Source: Atkinsonella hypoxylon (Eukaryota > Ascomycota > Sordariomycetes > Hypocreales > Clavicipitaceae). Taken from it: DNA of 64,000 nucleotides. Shown piece by piece: positions 58,229 through 64,000 of this stretch (its first letter is position 1; every line of letters starts with the position of its first letter). The translations under genes were made by a program, and so were the position numbers. Under the pieces are notes generated by a model that was not told where the DNA came from, made no database searches, and was given only the letters and a program-made list of their open reading frames with translations. Where the stretch lies: positions 26,994-90,993 of the forward strand of contig JFHB01000122.1 of NCBI GenBank assembly GCA_000729835.1, written 5' to 3'.

Positions 58229-60739
58229 CTAGTCGACGGTTCCCCGTGGAAGGGTAGAAACATAATCAAGGGGTGCCATCTCTGATCCATCCGGCTGGCC
58301 GACTACTTTCACCACGTCGCCCTTTTGAAGATGCACGCCCCTGAAGTATACCCTTGTAGCTGAATGGCCATCCAAGTGCTCAGAGAAGTCGTGACCTAAC
58401 TGGTCCTCTAGGTCGCCTTTCCATTCCCCAACGAGCTTATGGTTGCGAAACAATTTATACTTTGCTTTACCGCCCTTGATATCAAAGTAGTTGACTGCAA
58501 TGTCGTATGTTCCCGACGCAGATTCGGTAGTGAACATGGCAGTGGCCAATCTGGACACCGATGAAGCCACAACTGCTTTCCCTCCGGACGCTGCTTCAGG
58601 AGGAGTCACAGATACAACTTTGTAGCCATCGAGCTGCATACCTTCGGCCTCAATTCGCCATGGATGATGGCCCACACGGCCCTTTTCATCGGCTATCTGG
58701 CTCTTAGTATGGTAAAACTCAGAAATGGAGTCTCGCCACACGAGCGAGTGCCCTGCCTGATAGCTCAACCGAGTAGAAATGTGCTTGAAGCGCGACTCAT
58801 CGACCAGGCCCTTCAGGGAAGACCATAGGACAGGGTATGTCTGTGCCGATGCGGATCCCTCATAATGCGCATCGTAGAAGTGCTGGATGACGGTCTTTCC
58901 CGACTTGAGTCTATGTGTGTAGGGGACGTGGTGGAACCAGAGGAGGAGATGATCGGGAGTAGTGTCGATATTGTCAAAGCGGGATGCGACTTGGAAGGGA
59001 TACTGTCCCGCGTTGCCCGTGCCGTTGGAAGTCGTCCTGTCCATGCCTATCGAGTGGGCATCAGCGCGAGTCCATTGACCCCAGCCATTGTCGTCCATGG
59101 AGGCCGGGCCGGGACCAAAGTGTGTGTAAAGGATGTCACAGAGGGTCTGGATGCCCAGATTGCCCGTGTATCCTTCGTAGGCCGGCCAGGAGGAGAGCGC
59201 GATTTGGGAAACAGCATCGCGGACATTGCGATCCAGGCCAAAGGTGAGACTGATCCATTCTTGGAGGACGGACTCTGCCGAGCGGCTTGGCGCCCATGCT
59301 AGTCGGCCGTAGGCATACAGATTTGACATGGACAGATGGTTGCCCAGCCACGTTGGGTCATTGCCGGCATTCACGACAGCCACGTAGCCGCTCGGTTTGC
59401 TGCCCTGGCGGTTTCGCGAGAGAAGGTCGCTGAGGACGGACTTTTGGTCGTTGATGCGCAGGTCAAAGTCCAGGATGGTCTTCCAGAGAGGAGGCAGGTA
59501 TACGTAGTGGGATTGCTGGCCGAGGTACTCCTGGCTGACCATGAGTTCGATAGCCGGCGACGCATGCTGCAGATGAGCGAAGAGCGGCGAGGGAGGCTCC
59601 CTGACCTGAAAGTCAATGGGGCCGTACTTGACTTGCACGACGGCGTTGTCGTCAAGGTTGGCTTCTTCGGGCCCGAAGTACTCTACCGCGGCATTGGCTC
59701 TGTCCTCTGTCCAGATGCTCTCGTTGAGGTGGTTGTCGTACACGAAGGCTCTGAACATGACGACGCCATCGCCATCGCCATCGCCATCGCCATCGCCACC
59801 GCCATGGCGCCTCAGCGCCCTCGCAAACATGTTGGCTCCGTCTGCAAGTCTTCTCCCGTAGCTCAGCGGGCCGGGCTGCCCTTCCGAGTTGGCCTTGACG
59901 GTGTAGCCCAGCAGGTCGGGCACGTATTTGTACAGTCTGGCCGTCACTTCGTCCCACCACTTCTGGACGGCGGCATCGAGAGGATCCGAGGTTGGCAGAC
60001 CTGCTGCCCTTGGTGCGTCAAAGTACACGGAGATGCCTATGCGGATGCCAAACGGGCGCATGGCATCCGCGATACGGCCCAGGCCCTTCAGGTTGTCCTC
60101 CTCGAGCAGCGCATCATCGGCATTCACATTGTTGACGACGACGCCATTCAGCCCGACGGAGGACAGGAGGCGAGCGTACGAAGCGGCGCGCTTCAGATCA
60201 GCAAGGACCTTGCCGTCCTTGAAGAAGATCGAGCCTCCGCCGTAGCCTCGCTCGATGGTCCCGTCGAGATTATCCCATTCGTTTGTCCAGCGGATCTTGG
60301 CGCTGGGGCTGGACGAGAGCTGCTCCGGCGCGAGGTTGCCTGATGCGAGCCTGGCCAGGTACTCGAAGGCGCCGTAGAGAGCACCTCGCTCGTTTTGGCC
60401 CACGATCTTGACTCCGGGGCCCGTGGTGTCGAGCCAGAACCCGTCTTCTTGCAGAGGAGGCGTGGTGTTGTACGTCTCCGTCGTGGTGACGAGGATGTAC
60501 GGCTCCGCGATGCCGCACCCCTCGTGGCAGATCTGGATGTCCTGACCTAGGATTCCGTGGATGCCCTCTTTGAGCTCCTTGGCTGCGGTGTAAGTAGGAC
60601 TGGTCGAGTTGAGAGTAGGTGTCCAGATGTGCGCGAGATGATGAGCATTGTGGATGACAGTTTCTGGCAGCCTGGCGTAACGCAGCCATGCATCGATGCC
60701 CGTTTCCACGTTCATGGTTGCATGGATGGGCGGTGACAT
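58229..60739 (-). CDS. GH67 alpha-glucuronidase
   Basis: Single exon, 836 aa, close to the family length. GH67 enzymes remove (4-O-methyl)glucuronic acid from the ends of xylo-oligosaccharides. Seen: N-terminal domain (TGIDAWLRYARLP), the DGFWLDTTGPGVKIVGQNERGALYGAFEYLARLA block, the barrel motifs IRWTNEWDNLDGTIERGYGG, GLNGVVVNNVNAD, YFDAPRAAGLPTSDPLD, GYTVKANSEGQPGPLSYGR (acid residue), and VQVKYGPIDFQVREP (catalytic Asp and Glu region), then the C-terminal helical domain with YTGNLGIQTLCDI and HHVPYTHRLKSGKTVIQ. The sequence begins MSPPIHATMNVETG and has no signal peptide, although many fungal homologues are secreted. An Asp-Gly run interrupts the barrel (see repeat). Confidence 0.94.
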   Translation of the reverse strand: MSPPIHATMNVETGIDAWLRYARLPETVIHNAHHLAHIWTPTLNSTSPTYTAAKELKEGIHGILGQDIQICHEGCGIAEPYILVTTTETYNTTPPLQEDGFWLDTTGPGVKIVGQNERGALYGAFEYLARLASGNLAPEQLSSSPSAKIRWTNEWDNLDGTIERGYGGGSIFFKDGKVLADLKRAASYARLLSSVGLNGVVVNNVNADDALLEEDNLKGLGRIADAMRPFGIRIGISVYFDAPRAAGLPTSDPLDAAVQKWWDEVTARLYKYVPDLLGYTVKANSEGQPGPLSYGRRLADGANMFARALRRHGGGDGDGDGDGDGVVMFRAFVYDNHLNESIWTEDRANAAVEYFGPEEANLDDNAVVQVKYGPIDFQVREPPSPLFAHLQHASPAIELMVSQEYLGQQSHYVYLPPLWKTILDFDLRINDQKSVLSDLLSRNRQGSKPSGYVAVVNAGNDPTWLGNHLSMSNLYAYGRLAWAPSRSAESVLQEWISLTFGLDRNVRDAVSQIALSSWPAYEGYTGNLGIQTLCDILYTHFGPGPASMDDNGWGQWTRADAHSIGMDRTTSNGTGNAGQYPFQVASRFDNIDTTPDHLLLWFHHVPYTHRLKSGKTVIQHFYDAHYEGSASAQTYPVLWSSLKGLVDESRFKHISTRLSYQAGHSLVWRDSISEFYHTKSQIADEKGRVGHHPWRIEAEGMQLDGYKVVSVTPPEAASGGKAVVASSVSRLATAMFTTESASGTYDIAVNYFDIKGGKAKYKLFRNHKLVGEWKGDLEDQLGHDFSEHLDGHSATRVYFRGVHLQKGDVVKVVGQPDGSEMAPLDYVSTLPRGTVD
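59765..59794. repeat. Hexanucleotide repeat coding for Asp-Gly inside GH67
   Basis: Five copies of GCCATC on the plus strand read as GATGGC on the coding strand and give about five Asp-Gly pairs between RRHGG and VVMFRAFVYDNHLNES. It adds about ten residues ahead of a conserved barrel strand without breaking the frame. Confidence 0.85.
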
Positions 60740-60803
60740 GGAGTTTAGTTGTTGAATTCCTAACGCTCGGATCTCATTCTTATATTCCGTGACAGCTTCG
60801 GCG

Positions 60804-60812
60804 ATTTATATA
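60804..60812 (-). promoter_or_regulatory. TATA box candidate for GH67
   Basis: TATATAAAT on the minus strand, about 65-73 bp upstream of the GH67 ATG, in otherwise mixed sequence. Confidence 0.5.
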
Positions 60813-62238
60813 TTGCCCTGTCACTTTTGGTGGATGCAACCTCAGCGTGGTATTCTGTCTTGTCATTTTTCCTGTTTCTTGCTCGAACCTCTCCGCATCG
60901 GATAATATTCATCTCCTTGCCGCTCATGACTCGAAAGACTACCCTTTCCCGCATCCTACTTTTCCCCACGGCACAGATTAGCATGTGGCTATCTGTACTG
61001 TACCTCTTTACCCCGATGTCGCGAACTTGGCTTACACCTGCTTGACAATTTTCATCGTTACGTCATTTGAAAAGCGGCATGAACGCCAATGCACTGCACA
61101 CGGCAGCTTCCGATTTCCGTTGGTGGAAAAGGTTCCGTGCGCGGAAAAGGAAAAAAAAATGAAGTAAACCAATTGATTTCTCTATCGTGTGTTCTTGTCC
61201 GCATGGGGCTCTACTCCGTACGCGGCCCGTAGGTGGAAGTATGAGGTCGCACGGGATGCACGGGGTGAATGGGAGCGGTTGAGACTGCGCTATGCAACGA
61301 AGAAACGAAGGTCAGAGATTAAAGTCTGTTATTCTAGACCAGCTACCTAGCCAGATCTAAGAGAACTACTGGTTGTGTCCTTGCTCCTTCACTCTTGTAT
61401 ACGACCCGTCTCTGCCTCGCAGATCATTTCCAAGCTCGATGATCAGGAGGCGATGCGAAGCAACATATGAGAAGTTTAAATCCGCTCTGGCGTCACACTC
61501 TATGCTGATCATACCCGGTACGATCAAACAACAAACCAGCAGAACAAGCGGTCTTGGCTACCATGTCTTGAACTGGCGCCTTGCAGATTCCCGTTCATGG
61601 CAGAGTGAGTGATGTGGGCTTTCTTATAAGAAACTAAACATGAACCACCCTATCAAGGAGTGTACGGGAGTAGAATTCTGGTTAACTAATTAAGCCAACG
61701 AACGGGAAGAACGCGCAGTTACGAGTCATGCGTAATGCAAGTCGGCGGCTCCGGCGGCTCCGGGCCCGACTCCGGGCCCGACTACATGCACGTCACCACA
61801 CCTCGCTTGGAGCCAAGTGCAACATTTATCGTATTGAGAGGAGAGTAAGACTAGATTCCCTGCAAAAGCGCAGTTACTATGACTATGGCAGGAGTGCTTG
61901 CATCAAGTGCTATGTCATGAAATACTTCAGTATGGCTATCTCTCTGAGGCCCGTCAGGCTTCAGGCATGTATTTGCAGGCCGTGTCTGCTAATCGCTCGT
62001 TCCGCTAGAGGGTAAAAATGTGAAGCCGCGACGATCGGCATCCATGGATGGATAGGATATTATAATCCCTGAGCTTCCGCAAAAGGCGTCGTATTTCTAG
62101 GCCACTATCGTTAACAAGGATGTTGTGGACAAGTGCGTAATATTGAAACCTTGGGGTCCTCAGAGAGATAGAATTTAGCCTGATTTTTCAGATGAGCGGC
62201 TTCCGTACTATCGTGCGATACATACTGTACCGCGCATC

Positions 62239-62245
62239 TATATAA
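62239..62245 (+). promoter_or_regulatory. TATA box candidate for the SGNH hydrolase
   Basis: TATATAA on the plus strand, about 76-82 bp upstream of the ATG at 62321. Confidence 0.45.
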
Positions 62246-62320
62246 TGGAAGGTTCTGGGACAAGGCTTAGCCTTTGAGAAGCAGCTTTAATCAAGTCCTC
62301 TTGCCAGCACTCTTGCAAAG

Positions 62321-63592
62321 ATGAGGCTAGTGAGCCATTGGGTGGCAGCTTGGACTGCAGCACAGCAGGTACCACTAAAGGGCGACTTGCCTGCAGTAAG
62401 TTCATGTAGTTTATCGGCAAATTTTACGGCGTTACCAGTAAGGTGAATCTGACCAAGTATCTAGGTTGACCAAAACACTTGCTTCCGCAACGCTACTATA
62501 CGGCAGACAGTAAGACTGGCAACTGGCGGTGACATTCTGCAACTTCGAATCACCAATCTATTCGGTAAACCAAACCTTGACATCACATCTGTGACGGTTG
62601 GACTGCCGCAAGGCAATGATACTTGGGATGGGACAGGCTCCAGGATCATGGTACCACACACGGCCAAGAGGTTGTTGTTTGATGGCAGGCAGTCAGTGGT
62701 AGTGCCAGGCGGAAAATCAGTCGCATCTGATCCTATCAGACTCGACAGTAATGCAGAAGAGGTGGTTGTTGTCAACATGTTCTTGGAACGAGGGCACCAA
62801 GCAAATGCCATCACAGGCCACTCTGCTAGCCGGACAGACACATGGATTTCCCAGGGCGATCAAACTTTGCATGAGAATCTTGACCAGGCCGCGTTGCAGA
62901 AAGTTCGCCATTGGTACTTTATCGATGGCATTGATAGCTGGAAGACTCAATATGCACACTCGGTCGTTGCAGTCGGCGACAGCTTGACCGACGGCCGCGG
63001 CTCCGTCACGAATGCAAATGGCAGGTGGACGGACCTCCTTGTCAACAGGCTAAAGAAAAAAGATTTGGCAGGCAAGATATCCGTAGTAAATCAAGGGATC
63101 GGAGGCTCCCTGGTGCTCCGCCCCGGCTTAGGGGACAGCCTGCTTAAGCGTCTAGACCGGGACGTATTGCAGGTTCCCGGAGTCAAAACCGTCATCGTAT
63201 GGGAAGGAGCGAATGATATTGGCTTCACGCCTGCTGACGACGCAACGCAGGCAGCGTTGACGGACCAGTTGATCGAGGCATATAAGACCATCGCAGAAAA
63301 GTGCCATGCGGCTGGGCTCAAGGTCCTGGCATCTACCATCACGCCCTTCTGCGCACCTGAGGGTGTGGACCGGGACTTTTCACGTCCCTACAGAGAACGC
63401 ACGAGACAGAAAATCAACCACTGGTTGCGGCACTGCAAGGTGTTGGACGGCATTGTGGACAACGATGCTGTGGTGCGCGATCCGAAGAATGGATCACTGT
63501 TGCTCAAGGATTACGATTACGGGGATAACCTGCATCTAAGCCCGCGTGGGTACCAGGCAATTGCTGACGAGTTTCCCATTGAACTTCTGTAG
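62321..63592 (+). CDS. SGNH/GDSL-family hydrolase
   Basis: Model: join(62321..62395,62465..63592), 400 aa. The four SGNH blocks are present: GDSLTDG (Ser about residue 198), VVNQGIGGS (Gly), WEGANDIGF (Asn about 275) and DNLHLSPRGY (Asp 379, His 382). Exon 1 gives MRLVSHWVAAWTAAQQ, the usual first strand of this subfamily; the 69 bp intron has a GTAAGT donor and ATCTAG acceptor and leads in phase to CFRNATIRQTVRLATGGDILQLRITNLFG, the N-terminal beta-rich domain. Members act as esterases on acetylated or acylated substrates; the substrate here is unknown. No signal peptide is visible from this ATG, so an upstream exon may be missing. It is divergently placed with GH67, so a joint role in hemicellulose use is an inference. 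Confidence 0.86.
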
Positions 63593-64000
63593 GTTTTGGC
63601 TTAGATGCGCAAATGATGATTGGTTGACGGTTGTGGTATGAGTGATGAGACGGTCTCTTTGGCAACGTGAAGCTGCTCTGCTGTTGATGAGTTGTTTTAT
63701 GTTTGGGGGCCGAAACCTCCGGAGCTAGTAATATGATTGGCTTAGCTGATAGACGACTTGGTTGTTGAATTGATCCCTGAGCGTCGTAGGCAACAGGTAA
63801 TCACGTGTGAACCTCCATTGCTCGATTCAATTGTCTTGCAATCAGGAACAAAAAAGGTACCTCTGGGCAGCGTGCCATTGTTGTCCTCGCAAATCAGCAG
63901 GTACCTGTGCAGGACATGGGCCACATGGCTCCGCCCAACCACGCACACCACCCTCCCAAAAGCGGCTTAGCGCTGCCCTACTCCGTAGTCAAAAATAAAG
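63593..64000. other. 3' flank, 408 bp
   Basis: No gene or RNA recognised. A TACTCCGTAG word of the dispersed palindromic family is present at 63979-63988. Confidence 0.4.

Larger units (their letters stand above)
60740..62320. promoter_or_regulatory. Divergent intergenic region between GH67 and the SGNH hydrolase
   Basis: 1.6 kb between the two ATGs. It contains a TATA-like element close to each gene, a TACTCCGTACG word at about 61212, and a GC-rich tandem of GGCGGCTCC and GGGCCCGACTCC units (about 61743-61782). No GGCTAA-type xylanase-regulator site was seen in the first 300 bp above GH67. No gene in the middle was credible. Confidence 0.5.

Noticed and set aside
59336..60343. 335-codon open frame on the plus strand inside the GH67 gene
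   Set aside because: It is antisense to an intact catalytic domain, composition follows the GC-rich codon pattern of GH67, and no domain is recognisable.
55128..63592. A gene cluster with APC3
   Set aside because: APC3 is a conserved cell-cycle gene with convergent orientation to GH67; adjacency carries no functional signal.

Overview
The window reads as nuclear DNA of a filamentous ascomycete (Pezizomycotina), most likely a sordariomycete of the hypocrealean type. The evidence is 48-230 bp spliceosomal introns with CTAAC-like branch sites, two Zn2Cys6 regulators, a complete set of single-copy eukaryotic housekeeping genes, and intergenic DNA full of palindromic ACCTAGGT and TACGGAGTA words. 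The lineage call is an inference from gene content and style; no rRNA or marker gene is present. Gene models were built by hand: exon phases, splice sites and conserved motifs were checked against the sequence, and several start codons were moved to a real ATG.

Layout. 1-8640: a SIRT4-type sirtuin (5' end outside the window), a small mitochondrial-type membrane protein and separase. 8641-21186: a 12.5 kb stretch without a credible gene, holding short tandem repeats, homopolymer runs, motif clusters and an inverted repeat around interstitial telomere-like TTAGGG units. 21187-42930: a dense housekeeping block with a large Zn2Cys6 regulator, KRI1 (ribosome assembly), a Rab5-type GTPase, a RING/RS-domain protein, a second Zn2Cys6 regulator, PIK1 (phosphatidylinositol 4-kinase) and NC2-alpha/BUR6 (transcription repressor). 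42931-48793: an HSL-type alpha/beta hydrolase, a Gig1/DUF3605 protein and an SND2/TMEM208 protein. 48794-54100: an AT-rich accessory island with a solo LTR, an F-box gene, a decayed aminoglycoside-phosphotransferase-like pseudogene and a fold-back MITE. 55128-63592: APC3/CDC27, then a GH67 alpha-glucuronidase and an SGNH hydrolase on opposite strands around a shared upstream region.

Cell-cycle control is represented twice: separase, which cuts cohesin at anaphase, and APC3, a subunit of the ligase that frees separase by destroying securin. The two are 46 kb apart and are not a cluster. Membrane identity (Rab5, PIK1), ribosome assembly (KRI1) and transcription (NC2-alpha) make up the rest of the core. 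The GH67/SGNH pair may act together on plant-derived polymers, but neither protein shows a signal peptide in the model supported here.

The most notable signals are three putative GC-AG introns (KRI1, the hydrolase and the pseudogene), the inverted repeat around telomere-like units at 17.3-17.7 kb, the MITE at 53790-54065 with perfect ACT flanks, the dispersed palindromic words, and an Asp-Gly hexanucleotide expansion inside the GH67 domain. No self-contained new molecular system is evident.
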